Shown: in pieces, positions 22,501 through 30,230 of the stretch
Position numbering within the stretch: the first letter of the stretch is position 1
How the letters are laid out: every line of letters begins with the position of its first letter
Source: Phycisphaeraceae bacterium
Lineage (GTDB): Bacteria; Planctomycetota; Phycisphaerae; Phycisphaerales; UBA1924
Assembly: GCA_019636495.1 (NCBI GenBank)
Contig: JAHBXL010000001.1
Location: forward strand, 434,001 to 498,000
Reading direction: 5' to 3'
DNA: 64,000 nucleotides
The notes under the pieces: generated by a model
What the model was told of the DNA's origin: nothing
Databases searched by the model: none
The model's input: the letters and a program-made list of their open reading frames with translations, nothing else
Program-made: the position numbers and the translations under genes

Positions 22501-23475
22501 CCGCGCAAATCCGGGGCCGCGTTCCGCGATATCGATCGATGCGGGCGAGAGCAGCACAAGCCCGCGACGGAACTTCAGGCCATCGGGCAGCGACGGCAAC
22601 CGGTCACCCATGCTTGGCGTGCCCGGAATGTACCTCGGGCCGACCACCGTCGGGAAGACAAACGAGAACTCCCCGTCCTTCTCCTCGACAAACTCCACGT
22701 ACGACAGTGTCACGGCGATCGTCGCGCCCGGCTCGATGTTCGCCACCGACTGCGTGAAGATGTTCGGCCGCTCCTGCTCGGTCAGCGCGGCGACGAGCCC
22801 CTGGTCCCGCGCGGCCTCGTAGATCTCCCGCGCCAGGTCGCGTTCCTTCACCTCGCCCACGATCACGCGGTCCCCGATCGTCATCGACATGCGATCGACC
22901 GCGCCACGGTGCGACAGCGGGAAGGTGTACACCGCCTCGATCTTGTCCTTGTGCGGATTGTGGAACGTTTGCGTCAGTTTGACCCGCGCGACATGACCGC
23001 TGATCTCCGCCGCGACGTCGGTGTGCCTGAGTTCGCACGGTCCCAGGCTGTTCCCCGCGGCGTCGTAGGCCTCGAGCATCCCGCCCTCGGGGCACATGAT
23101 GGTGTCGCCCACCGAGGCCAGCGCGACCGCCCCTCCCCCGCGCGGCCCCGGCGGCAGGATGAACGGCGCGACAAACGCCAGCGCGACCAGCGCGGCGATC
23201 GCCAGCGGCGCAAGCCGCAGGACCCAGCGCCCGCCCGAACTGCTCCGCGGCGCGCCAGCGGCGGGCTTGAACTCCAGCGCGGCCGGCGCAGGCGCTCCCG
23301 CCGCGGCATCCTCGGCGCGCAACGCCGCGAGCAGCCGGTCACGTCCAGAGGCGGCACGCTCGCGGTTGTCGCGGTGCCAGTCGCGAAGGAGGGTGTCCAG
23401 TTCATCGCCCTGGGCAAACGGCGGCGCGAGATTGTCGCCGCCCGCGTCAGATTGGTCGTGGGGCTGCGTGGTCAT
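19591..23475 (-). CDS. membrane VIT-VWA domain protein, partner of the upstream ECF sigma factor
   Basis: This is a 1294-residue protein. Residues 1-82 are hydrophilic and presumably cytoplasmic. One transmembrane segment spans about 84-108 (WVLRLAPLAIAALVALAFV). A vault inter-alpha-trypsin (VIT) domain covers about 140-285 and a von Willebrand A domain about 552-730 with a MIDAS motif DTSGSM (558-563). A long C-terminal region with Gln/Arg-rich and Ala/Pro-rich stretches follows. It starts at ATG 23475 overlapping the sigma factor stop by ATGA, so translation is coupled. By position the short cytoplasmic N-terminus could hold the sigma factor (anti-sigma role), with VIT-VWA sensing outside; that is inference. 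A 15-bp tandem repeat lies in the coding region near residues 400-415. Confidence 0.85.
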   Translation of the reverse strand: MTTQPHDQSDAGGDNLAPPFAQGDELDTLLRDWHRDNRERAASGRDRLLAALRAEDAAAGAPAPAALEFKPAAGAPRSSSGGRWVLRLAPLAIAALVALAFVAPFILPPGPRGGGAVALASVGDTIMCPEGGMLEAYDAAGNSLGPCELRHTDVAAEISGHVARVKLTQTFHNPHKDKIEAVYTFPLSHRGAVDRMSMTIGDRVIVGEVKERDLAREIYEAARDQGLVAALTEQERPNIFTQSVANIEPGATIAVTLSYVEFVEEKDGEFSFVFPTVVGPRYIPGTPSMGDRLPSLPDGLKFRRGLVLLSPASIDIAERGPGFARSERNPDITLLAAAIRGATPIEPPVMDPDNPRWYALEVRYADGTTERGMFYPPSLGHIGARWFTIESPLVESEDSPRSGDRGHQDRGHQDRSHGVGPGEAFGENTDQVPDAASITPMPLPPGTRAGHDLSISVTIDTGGPGILGIESPLHKTTRADTVTNAAGLPRRTVISLEKLNAIPNRDFVLTWKQSAEHVTDQVFTHTGPHGNFFALMLRPPARVDDAMAVPRELVFVLDTSGSMRGFPMERSREVVDRALSTMRGSDTFNVITFSGATRVLWPSPRPATMQNIAEARQLLAGLQGGGGTEMMTAIEAALRQAPVEEDRVRPLRIAMFFTDGYVGNDLAIIDAVKRHRGTTRVFTFGIGNSVNRLLLDSMAQAGGGAAEYVLLESDADAAVERFTRRTRTPVLTDIRVQFTEQLPVLDVLPSLDNIPDLFDEQPLVILGRYTAPGEGAVVIRGNTAAGPWRRVITLSLPERQPEHDTIATMWARAKIEQIKSRDLAGVQQGTLPHELRQEIVRVGERFGIMSEYTSFVAVDKLRMTIAGKPRLVNVPIELPAGTDYGGFFGTPAQQHDETWRTRAVPQNEPVPPIVRVQVQADWLAETDAIRMERPAEASRGDTEVSAVRMPAPTAAPPAPGSHPEQRGQAKSGAYAAPTTPPPQAAAPARGALPADSTGNRADGRNREEAMRRNLNLFAAGQEARMQSQERGRADMVGRALQGRSRTGDDQESRPAYDHAGVVGTQLLNTVPVLIDDVAGSGRQVNSVVAREQVVLRVAQLAQQQQSEQARELACGLAQVAPDYPVAIDLCNVLNEAKAPPEAQLKQVAAFAEQARRDLHEQARRAELRRRIDERLWLYVFGESQTGMARLGVEVAVCNNLSAAEAMQMGRNAAIEIHELGGGGEAPMGEALGALVTVLVSDTGEAMLSRLRSAGLRIESAAPAANVVIGVIPLGRLGELALTDGVRRVEPTAQE
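22231..22276. repeat. 15-bp tandem repeat ending in a palindrome, inside the VIT-VWA gene
   Basis: Two exact copies of CCGGTCTTGGTGGCC (22231-22245, 22246-22260) are followed by the palindrome CCGGTCTCCAGACCGG (22261-22276). In the protein this reads as a GHQDRGHQDRSHG stretch in a linker. It looks like a repeat element inserted in frame between domains. Confidence 0.7.
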
Positions 23476-24098
23476 GCGTGGGCCTCGCTCAAAAGTGCGG
23501 ACAGCCGTTCCCGCGCCCGCGAAAGCAGTTTGTAGAACCCGCTGCGCGACACCCCCAGCGCCACCGACGCCGCCGCGACCGGGTCCGTCTCCAGGTAATA
23601 CAGGTGCACCGCCAGCCGCTCGTTGTCCGGCAACTGCTCCATCGCGCGAGACAGCCGGTCGAGTTGCTCGGCGCGGTCCGCCGCATCGCGCGGCGATGCG
23701 CCGCCCTCCGGCCGCGGCCTTCCGGTGGATGTGTGCGCGTGCGCCGGCATCAGTCCGTTCTCCCCGGCCGCGCCATGCTCGTGCGCGGTGCGCCTCCGCG
23801 CCGCGCGCCGCCGCTCCGAGCAGACCAGCCGCGCAATCGCGTAGAGCCACGACCTCAGGCCATCCGGGTCCGTGAGACGGTCGAGCATGCGATACGCGCG
23901 CAGAAAGGTCTCCTGCAGCGCATCGTCCGCGTCGGCGTCGCAGGGCGAGTTCTGGCGGCACAGGGCCCGCACCACCGGACCGTGCCGGTCATAGATGCGT
24001 GCAAAGCCCTCGTGCGCTCCAGGGCTCGCGCCCGCGCTCGTCCGACCGGCTCGAACCAGGGCAAGGTCCCGGGCGTCATCGGTCATCGCATCACTCAT
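23472..24098 (-). CDS. ECF-family RNA polymerase sigma factor
   Basis: This 208-residue protein has region 2 (FARIYDRHGPVVRALC, then DDALQETFLRAYRML and LRSWLYAIARLVCSERRR, the -10 binding helix) and region 4 (LPDNERLAVHLYYLE, then helix-turn-helix GVSRSGFYKLLSRARERL), joined by a linker of about 70 residues that is longer than usual. The start at 24098 has only a weak ribosome-binding site; ATG at 24086 is possible. It overlaps the VIT-VWA gene by 4 bp. A promoter, leader and terminator-like hairpin lie upstream (24158-24402). Confidence 0.9.
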   Translation of the reverse strand: MSDAMTDDARDLALVRAGRTSAGASPGAHEGFARIYDRHGPVVRALCRQNSPCDADADDALQETFLRAYRMLDRLTDPDGLRSWLYAIARLVCSERRRAARRRTAHEHGAAGENGLMPAHAHTSTGRPRPEGGASPRDAADRAEQLDRLSRAMEQLPDNERLAVHLYYLETDPVAAASVALGVSRSGFYKLLSRARERLSALLSEAHA

Positions 24099-24157
24099 GG
24101 CCGCTCACGGAACATTGTCCACGATCGGCGCAGCGCGTGCACACCGGGCACCTGGCC

Positions 24158-24201
24158 AAAAATGAAAAACCCGGCTGCGACCGGTCAGTTCGCAGCCGGG
24201 T
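24158..24201 (-). terminator. Rho-independent terminator or attenuator
   Basis: On the minus strand a perfect 12-bp stem (ACCCGGCTGCGA with TCGCAGCCGGGT, 24169-24180 with 24190-24201, 9-nt loop) is followed by TTTTCATTTTT. It lies 60 bp upstream of the ECF sigma gene. It may end the short transcript described at 24202-24368, end readthrough from the 24572 gene, or act as an attenuator of the sigma operon. Confidence 0.85.
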
Positions 24202-24368
24202 GCGAGGACTACTCAGCCCTCTCTCGCCTCTCTCTCACTCCAGAGTCTTGCCCGGGTGAATCCTCTCTCGTCCCGCCGGTCTCTCTCGCGGCTCTCTCTC
24301 GCTCCTGGGACCCAGAAAGGGTCCCTTCCAGCAGGACAGACACACCAAGGCAAAACAACCGGAAAGGC
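24202..24368 (-). ncRNA. candidate untranslated RNA with GAGAGA repeats
   Basis: Between a good promoter (24375-24402) and a strong terminator (24158-24201) the minus strand has a stretch of about 165 nt. It has a perfect 7-bp hairpin (GGGACCC with GGGTCCC around 24308-24326, 5-nt loop) and then five CGAGAGAG-type purine blocks between about 24219 and 24303. No reading frame in it looks coding. It may be a small RNA of about 210 nt including the terminator, or the leader of the ECF sigma operon. This is a prediction from signals only; no known RNA family is recognised. Confidence 0.4.
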
Positions 24369-24374
24369 AGGAAC

Positions 24375-24402
24375 AATGTACAAGAAATGACGGTTGTGTC
24401 AA
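24375..24402 (-). promoter_or_regulatory. sigma70-type promoter
   Basis: On the minus strand TTGACA (24402-24397) is a perfect -35 box. After a 16-bp spacer comes TACATT (24380-24375), a fair -10. The local sequence is AT-richer than the surroundings. It points towards the GAGAGA stretch and the ECF sigma gene. Confidence 0.55.
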
Positions 24403-24571
24403 GCAAGAACTGCCGATTCAAGGGAGAAACGTCTGGATAACTCCCTGTCACAGGCTGGTTTAGGGGATTTATCCCCAACAATAACCGCTCACTTTTGGCC
24501 TATTTTCGGCCAGCATTGGCCACATGGCCCGCATCCGGGCCCTTGCCGCGCCCGGCCCGGCGTGCAACTGC

Positions 24572-25987
24572 TCAGGATGCCCGCGCGACTTCGCGCTGCG
24601 CGTCCCACAGCATCACCTTGTCCTGCCGGTACGCTTCCACGCCCATCTTGATCGCCACCATCGTCGCGCACCCCAGTTCGACGTTGCACGCAAGCGCGGC
24701 CGAGTTGCGGATCGCATCGAAGAAGTTGCCCATGTGATCGCGCCGGCCCTCGGCCCGCACCTCATACTCCGCATGGCCGGGGCGCGGCTGCACTTCGTCC
24801 TTGCCCTCGTTGTTCTTGCGCGTCGTGATCGTCACGCGGTCCGCGTTGTTCGAGCGGAACTGACGGTGCCACGCGTCCTGCTCGCGTATGCGCAGCACGC
24901 CGCTGTTGCCCGTATCCGATCCGCCATCGAAGTACATCGTCGCGTGCTGCCCGCGGATCACCGTGTCCAGCCCGACGTCGTTGGTCATCACCGAGGCCAG
25001 CACGACTGTGTGCTCGCTCGGGTAGTCGACCATCATCATGAACGTGTCGGGAATGTCGCGCTCGTCCTTCTCAAGGAATCGCCCGCCCGAAGCGACCACG
25101 CGCTTGGGATACTCACCGTTCATCCCGGTGATCGCGATCAGCAGCGGCGCAAGCCGGTGATACAGCAGGTCCGTCGCGACTCCCCCGTTGTACGCGAAGT
25201 ACTTGCGGAACCGGAAGAAGTGATCGGCGTTCCAGGGGATCTTCGCCGCCAGCCCGTGCTCGTGGCCCAGCCAGCGGTCCCACCACACGTACCCATCGCT
25301 GTCCCGCGCCGCATCCGGTCCCGCGTCCTTGTCGATCCCCCAGTTGAACTGCCCGCCCGTCGAGTTCCGGCAATACGCCGCCTGGCTCCATGTCACCTTG
25401 CCGATCTTCCCGCCGCCGATCAGGTCCCGCGCCTTGTAGTACCCATCGGCCGAAGTCCCCTGCGGGCCCACCTGCAGAACCCGCTTGGTCCGGCGCACCG
25501 CATCGCGGCAGGCCAGCGCCTGCTCGATGGTGTGGCTCAGCGGCTTCTCGACGTACACATCCTTGCCGCTCTCCATCGCTTCGATCGCCATCTTCACGTG
25601 CCAGTGGTCCGGAGTCGCGATCAGCACCGCATCGACGCTCTTGTCGTCGATGATCTCGCGATACTCCATCGTGCCCGGACCCTTGCCGCCAGCGGCCTCG
25701 GTCGGTGCGCCGTGGTCCACCGCGATCTTCGTCGCGTTGTTCAGCCTCCGCCGATACACATCGCACACACGCGTCACCAGAATGTTGTCCGCCTCGCGCC
25801 GACGCACCAGCGAGTTCAGGTGGCTGGTCCCCATCCCGCCCGTCCCGATCACCCCCATGTTGATCCGCCCGTTCGCGCCAACTATCCGCGCATACGACGC
25901 GGCAGGCATGAACGCCAGCCCGGCCCCGGCCGCCGCGGCGGCCTTGATGAACGTGCGACGATGGAACGCGTGCGCCCGGATGCTCAT
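24572..25987 (-). CDS. Tat-exported Gfo/Idh/MocA-family oxidoreductase
   Basis: This 471-residue protein starts with a twin-arginine signal (HRRTFIKAAAAAG). The Rossmann domain has MGVIGTGGMGTSHL and the family motif DVYVEKPLSHT, whose Lys is the usual catalytic EKP lysine. The C-terminal alpha/beta domain follows. Such enzymes oxidise or reduce sugars or glycosides, here presumably in the periplasm. GAGGAG precedes the ATG at 25987. It is divergent from a fucosidase-isomerase pair, which suggests a shared carbohydrate pathway. Confidence 0.9.
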   Translation of the reverse strand: MSIRAHAFHRRTFIKAAAAAGAGLAFMPAASYARIVGANGRINMGVIGTGGMGTSHLNSLVRRREADNILVTRVCDVYRRRLNNATKIAVDHGAPTEAAGGKGPGTMEYREIIDDKSVDAVLIATPDHWHVKMAIEAMESGKDVYVEKPLSHTIEQALACRDAVRRTKRVLQVGPQGTSADGYYKARDLIGGGKIGKVTWSQAAYCRNSTGGQFNWGIDKDAGPDAARDSDGYVWWDRWLGHEHGLAAKIPWNADHFFRFRKYFAYNGGVATDLLYHRLAPLLIAITGMNGEYPKRVVASGGRFLEKDERDIPDTFMMMVDYPSEHTVVLASVMTNDVGLDTVIRGQHATMYFDGGSDTGNSGVLRIREQDAWHRQFRSNNADRVTITTRKNNEGKDEVQPRPGHAEYEVRAEGRRDHMGNFFDAIRNSAALACNVELGCATMVAIKMGVEAYRQDKVMLWDAQREVARAS

Positions 25988-26153
25988 GGTGCTCTCTCCT
26001 CGCGGCTCGATTGGCCGCCCGGCCAGTCTACACGAAACCGCCCGATTGCCAAGGCCGTTTGACGCCGGCCCTGCGCCGCGGTACCACATGCACATCCGCC
26101 CCGCCCGCCCGTCGGGTCGGGCATCGGGTCAGCCCGCCCAGGAGTCCCGCGCC

Positions 26154-27962
26154 ATGGGTCGCACATTGTTCGTATTGCTCGCCGCGATGCTGCTCGCGCC
26201 CCTCGCCGCGGCCCAACAGGCCGAGACATCCGCCCAGCGCGATGCCCGAATGAAGTGGTGGCGCGAGGCACGATTCGGCCTGTTCATCCACTGGGGCGTC
26301 TACGCCGTCGCGGCGGGGGAATGGGAGGGCAAACGCGTCCCCGGCGTCGGTGAGTGGATCATGGAGGCTGGCCGGATACCCGCATCCAGATACGCCGCGC
26401 TCGCCGAGCAGTTTGCGCCGACCAGGTACAACCCCGATGCGTGGGCCAAACTCGCGGCGGAGGCCGGCTGCAAATACATGGTCATCACCAGCAAGCACCA
26501 CGACGGTTTCTGCCTCTGGGACACCAGGCAGGGCGACTGGGACGTCTCGCGCACGCCGCTCAAGCGCGACCTGCTCCGACCGCTGAAGGATGCCTGCGAC
26601 AAGCACGGCGTCAAGTTTGGCCTCTACCACTCGATCATGGATTGGACGCACCCGCACTACCTGCCGCGGCGGGCGTGGAACGACCTTCCCGCGCCGGAAG
26701 GCGGCCAGAAGTTCGATGACTTTGTGCGTTATCTGCACGCTCAGGTCGAGGAGATCATCCGCAACTACGACCCCGCCGTGCTGTGGTTCGATGGCGAGTG
26801 GGAGAGCACCTGGACCACCGAGCACGGCGTCGCGCTTGAATCGCTGGTGCGGAGACTGAAGCCCTCGATCATCGTCAACAACCGCGTCGGCAAGGCCCGC
26901 GGCGGAATGGCCGGCCTCAGCAAGCCCGGCGAGCGCGCCGTCGGCGACTTTGGCACGCCCGAGCAGGAAGTCCCCGGTCGCGGCGTCCCCGGCATCGACT
27001 GGGAAACCTGCATGACGATGAACGACACGTGGGGCTTCGTCCGCGCCGACACCAACTGGAAGTCCTCCACCACGCTCATCCGCACGCTCATCGATGTCGC
27101 GAGCAAGGGCGGCAACTTCCTGCTGAATGTCGGCCCTACCGCCGAGGGCGAGATCCCCCAGGCCAGCATCGACCGTCTGCGCGACATGGGCGCGTGGCTG
27201 AAAGTCCACGGCGAGTCGATCTACGGCACGCACGCCGGCCCATTCCACAAACTCGCCTGGGGCCGCTGCACCCAGCGCCCCAACCCCAACGGCGCAACGC
27301 TCTACTTCCACATCTTCAACTGGCCCGCCGATGGCCGGCTCGAACTCACCGGGCTCGAGGCCACGATCCGCCGCGCCCGCATCCTCGGAACCGATGCCCC
27401 CGTCGCCATCGACAACGCCGGTTCATGGCCCGTGCTGCGCATCTCCGGCTCGCCCTCCAATCCGCATGCGACAGTGATCATCGCCGATTGTCTCGGTGAG
27501 CCAAGGGTCGCTCCCATCCGCTTCAAGCCCGATGCCGATGGCACTCTCGCCCTCCACGCCCGCGATGCCGAAGTCCTCGGCCATGCCCGCTACGAAGAGG
27601 GTCCCAACCGCGACTGCATCGGCTTCTGGACCAATGCCGACGACACCGTCTTCTGGCCCATCGAAATGCCCGGCCGCGCCGCGCCGAAGTACACCGTCGA
27701 AATCACCTACGCCTGCGACCCTTCCACTCCGGGCTCGACCTTCGCCGTCGAAGTGGGGGAGGGGCCCCGCTCCCGCGTGCAAGCCGTCGTCCAGGATACC
27801 GGCGGCTGGGGCAACTTCATCGCCGCGAACATCGGCACCATCGAGTGGCCGCGCAACCCCGAACGCATCACCGTCCGCGCCATCACCAAGCCCGGCAACG
27901 CCGTCATGAACCTCCGTTCCATCCGCCTCGTTCCCCTCCGCGATGACAAGGAGTTCCGATGA
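26154..27962 (+). CDS. exported alpha-L-fucosidase, GH29
   Basis: This 602-residue glycoside hydrolase removes terminal alpha-L-fucose. A signal peptide is present (MGRTLFVLLAAMLLAPLAAAQ). The GH29 catalytic domain follows with FGLFIHWGVYAV, SKHHDGFCLWD and the nucleophile Asp213 in VLWFDGEWE. The C-terminal part (about 370-602) includes Ig/beta-sandwich-like regions that could bind carbohydrate. AGGAG stands before the ATG at 26154. The stop overlaps the next gene by ATGA, so the two are coexpressed. The substrate is probably algal or mucin-type fucosylated polysaccharide; that is inference. Confidence 0.93.
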   Translation: MGRTLFVLLAAMLLAPLAAAQQAETSAQRDARMKWWREARFGLFIHWGVYAVAAGEWEGKRVPGVGEWIMEAGRIPASRYAALAEQFAPTRYNPDAWAKLAAEAGCKYMVITSKHHDGFCLWDTRQGDWDVSRTPLKRDLLRPLKDACDKHGVKFGLYHSIMDWTHPHYLPRRAWNDLPAPEGGQKFDDFVRYLHAQVEEIIRNYDPAVLWFDGEWESTWTTEHGVALESLVRRLKPSIIVNNRVGKARGGMAGLSKPGERAVGDFGTPEQEVPGRGVPGIDWETCMTMNDTWGFVRADTNWKSSTTLIRTLIDVASKGGNFLLNVGPTAEGEIPQASIDRLRDMGAWLKVHGESIYGTHAGPFHKLAWGRCTQRPNPNGATLYFHIFNWPADGRLELTGLEATIRRARILGTDAPVAIDNAGSWPVLRISGSPSNPHATVIIADCLGEPRVAPIRFKPDADGTLALHARDAEVLGHARYEEGPNRDCIGFWTNADDTVFWPIEMPGRAAPKYTVEITYACDPSTPGSTFAVEVGEGPRSRVQAVVQDTGGWGNFIAANIGTIEWPRNPERITVRAITKPGNAVMNLRSIRLVPLRDDKEFR

Positions 27963-28912
27963 ACCGTCGAGATTTCGTCCTCTCCACCTCCGCCGCGGCG
28001 GGCGCACTCGGCCTTGGCGGCGCGGCCATCGCCCACGGCATGAAGCCCGCCCACGCGAAGGGACACGCGGCAAGCGGCGCAAGTGGGGGGGGCAACGACC
28101 CCAAGTTCCGCATGCACTACGCGCCCCACTTCGGCACGTTCTCCAATCACGCCAAGGACGACCTCGATCAGGTCCGCTTCGCCGCCGACCAGGGCTTCAC
28201 CGCGTGGGAAGACAACGGCATGCGCGGCCGCGGCAGCGATTTCCAGGAGAAGTTCGGCAAACTCATGGCCGACCTCGGCATGACCATGGGCGTCTTCGTC
28301 GGCGCCGACATCGACTGGGGCAGCCCCACGCTCACCACCGGCCGCAGGGAGCACTACGACAAGTTCGTCGCCAACTTGCGAGACAGTGTCGAAGTCGCCA
28401 AGCGCATCAATGCCAAGTGGTGCACCATCGTCCCCGGCGTCGAGGCCCGCAACATCCCCTTCGGCATCCAGACCGCCAACGTCATCGAGGCGTTCAAGCG
28501 CGGCTGCGAAGTTTGTGAGAAGTCAGGACTGATCATGGTCCTCGAGCCGCTCAACTGGCGCGACCACGCCGGCCAGTTCGTGCGATACTCCGATCACGCC
28601 TACACGATCATGAAGGGCGCGAACCACCCCTGCGCCAAGATCCTCTTCGACATCTACCACCAGCAGGCCAGCGAGGGCAACCTCATCCAGAACATCGACC
28701 GCTGCTGGGACGAAATCGCCTACTTCCAGATCGGAGACAACCCCGGCCGCAACGAGCCCGGCACCGGCGAGATCAACTACAGGAACGTCTTCAGGCACAT
28801 CCACCGCAAGGGCTTCAAGGGCGTCCTCGGCATGGAGCACGGCAACAGCCAGGCCGGACCCGAGGGCGAACAACGCGTCATCGCGGCGTACCGTGAGGCC
28901 GATGCATTCTGA
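27959..28912 (+). CDS. Tat-exported TIM-barrel sugar isomerase/epimerase-like protein
   Basis: This 317-residue protein of the AP endonuclease 2/hydroxypyruvate isomerase-like superfamily has a twin-arginine-type signal (MNRRDFVLSTSAAAGALGLGG). Metal-site residues expected in the barrel are seen in MVLEPLNW (Glu), ILFDIYHQQ (Asp, His), YFQIGDNPGR and GVLGMEHGNS (Glu). It is translationally coupled to the fucosidase. It probably acts on a keto- or hydroxypyruvate-like sugar derivative outside the cytoplasm together with the divergent Gfo/Idh enzyme. Confidence 0.88.
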   Translation: MNRRDFVLSTSAAAGALGLGGAAIAHGMKPAHAKGHAASGASGGGNDPKFRMHYAPHFGTFSNHAKDDLDQVRFAADQGFTAWEDNGMRGRGSDFQEKFGKLMADLGMTMGVFVGADIDWGSPTLTTGRREHYDKFVANLRDSVEVAKRINAKWCTIVPGVEARNIPFGIQTANVIEAFKRGCEVCEKSGLIMVLEPLNWRDHAGQFVRYSDHAYTIMKGANHPCAKILFDIYHQQASEGNLIQNIDRCWDEIAYFQIGDNPGRNEPGTGEINYRNVFRHIHRKGFKGVLGMEHGNSQAGPEGEQRVIAAYREADAF

Positions 28913-29084
28913 GTGCCTGGGCGGAGTTCCACGTATGCCCATGTGGCGAGTCGAGATGCATGCCATTCCCAACCCGACCCCTTGGCCCGATCCATCAACT
29001 CTTCAGCACGTGGCTCGGGCCGCGCTCCCGGGCGCACAAGCAGCCCGACCGTAAGGGAGGGCGCTGCGGCGAAGCCGCGCTTGC

Positions 29085-29140
29085 TTTCCCCTCTCCCCGC
29101 CTCGCGGGGAGAGGATGTCGCGCAGCGACAGGTGAGGGGT
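29085..29140. repeat. dispersed CTCCCC/GGGGAG element, copy 1
   Basis: TTTCCCCTCTCCCCG pairs with CGGGGAGAGG, then a second short hairpin (TCGCGCAGCGA) is followed by GGTGAGGGGT. The same organisation recurs at 35737-35795 and, inside top6B, at 37912-37976. Confidence 0.75.
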
Positions 29141-29211
29141 GCATCGAGGTCTCGGCAGAACCCCCGCGGTCACGCGGGATGAAGGGGCCGGGGGAGGGCA
29201 CACTCTGAACA

Positions 29212-29236
29212 GTGCCACTGACCTTCAGGTCAGTGC
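29212..29236. repeat. 25-bp palindromic repeat, copy 1
   Basis: GTGCCACTGACCT and its mirror AGGTCAGTGC form a 9-bp stem with a 2-nt loop. An identical 25-bp copy is at 35704-35728. Both copies lie next to a CTCCCC element. Confidence 0.75.
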
Positions 29237-29616
29237 CGATCTTGAAGATCGATTCACCGCGTGCCACCCAACGCCGTGAACTGGCAACTCCGCGGCGACA
29301 TTTCAGGCCGATTCATCGGCCTTGCTCGCTTTCAGGCCAGCCCTTTCAGGGCTGGTCAAGTGCCGCGAACAGCCCTGAGAATCCAATGTTCTTCGCTCGA
29401 GGCCGTTTCAACGGCCTTCTCCATCAAGAGGCTTCAGCCGCTCGATCCGACCTCTCGGTTCACGGCGTTGCGTGGCATGGCCGTCCCGGCCATGTTCCTG
29501 ATCCGCCGCAACTACACCCAGCCGGCCGATGTCGCCCCGGCAACTGGCTGGAGTGCTCCGATCGAACCCGCTCCGGCCCCGGGCAACGACCGCCCTGCCG
29601 TCATCGCGGCAGGGCG
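29216..29616. repeat. array of seven short hairpins with unrelated stems
   Basis: Perfect or near-perfect hairpins occur at 29216-29235, 29238-29250, 29305-29322 (AGGCCGA-TTCA-TCGGCCT), 29337-29355 (CCAGCCC-TTTCA-GGGCTGG), 29400-29417 (AGGCCGTT-TC-AACGGCCT), 29476-29494 (CATGGCC-GTCCC-GGCCATG) and 29591-29616 (10-bp stem). Stem sequences differ, while stem length (6-10 bp) and short loops, often TTCA or TC, are alike. Confidence 0.65.
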
Positions 29617-29922
29617 ATGCGGGCCTTGACGGCACCCTTTCCCCGCCCCTCCCCCCCCCCCACACACCGACAAGTGGCGAGCCGGCACGCCGCGCCGATG
29701 ACGGGCGCTACGCGTGCGCGCAGGGGCTTGCCTCGGGTGGGGCAATCGTCCCGCCTGCCAACAAAATGGGGCCCTGCGCTGCACACCCGCCATCCGACAT
29801 TCCGCTTCCGGCATCGCTCAACTCCACCCCGCCCGCGCTGTCGGTATTGCGGGTCAGGATCTCGTTCACCGGGGCGTGCGTGCGGGTGTCGTCGTGTCCG
29901 CCAACGAGCACATGCAATCGCA

Positions 29923-29964
29923 GTGCAATGGGGCTTCGCCCCCTTGCGACCCCCAGAGGCAAAG
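29923..29964. repeat. dispersed 42-bp repeat, copy 1
   Basis: The core GGGGCTTCGCCCCCTTGCGA continues as CCCCCAGAGG. A nearly identical direct copy lies at 32512-32554. The two flank the IS110/Rhs zone. Confidence 0.75.
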
Positions 29965-29989
29965 GCGCCGCGCGCGGGAAATGAGCAAC

Positions 29990-30145
29990 GTGTCGATGAT
30001 CGCCGCCGCGAAGTTCCGAAAGCCGGGCCCCCCACTTGGCGCTTGAGGCCAGCGCGTTGCTCACCGTCCCCTCTCCGTCAACAACGCACACCTGCACGCT
30101 CTTGCTGTGGTAGTCCAGGCCCACAAACTCGGGTACATTCTCCAT
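29990..30145 (-). pseudogene. remnant of an IS110-family transposase
   Basis: From ATG 30145 the frame reads [20 protein letters not shown] and continues briefly, matching the N-terminal DEDD (RuvC-like) start of IS110 transposases (FVGLDxxxxSxxVxVxD, with the first catalytic Asp). After about 40 codons similarity fades, and the frame runs into the 42-bp repeat. The rest of the catalytic domain and the C-terminal Ser domain are missing, so this is a dead fragment. Confidence 0.6.
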
Positions 30146-30230
30146 GGCCTGTTGCTCCTTGATGGGGTGTCAAGTCCCACCAGGAGTGTTCCCTGGTCAG
30201 GGGCAGCAGGTCTTCATACCCATCAGCCGT

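Larger units (their letters stand above)
28913..29989. other. noncoding accessory region rich in hairpins and repeats
   Basis: No convincing gene is present in about 1.1 kb. The region holds a CTCCCC-type dispersed element (29085-29140), a 25-bp palindromic element (29212-29236), an array of hairpins (29216-29616), a C-run near 29641-29660 and a 42-bp dispersed repeat (29923-29964). All open frames in it are short and switch composition at repeat borders. Confidence 0.6.

Noticed and set aside
24459..24476. DnaA-box-like TTATCCCCA and a possible origin
   Set aside because: There is one imperfect box, no cluster and no dnaA or dnaN nearby.
29708..29989. continuation of the IS110 transposase
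   Set aside because: The frame stays open, but similarity ends near 30010 and the sequence is repeat-derived.
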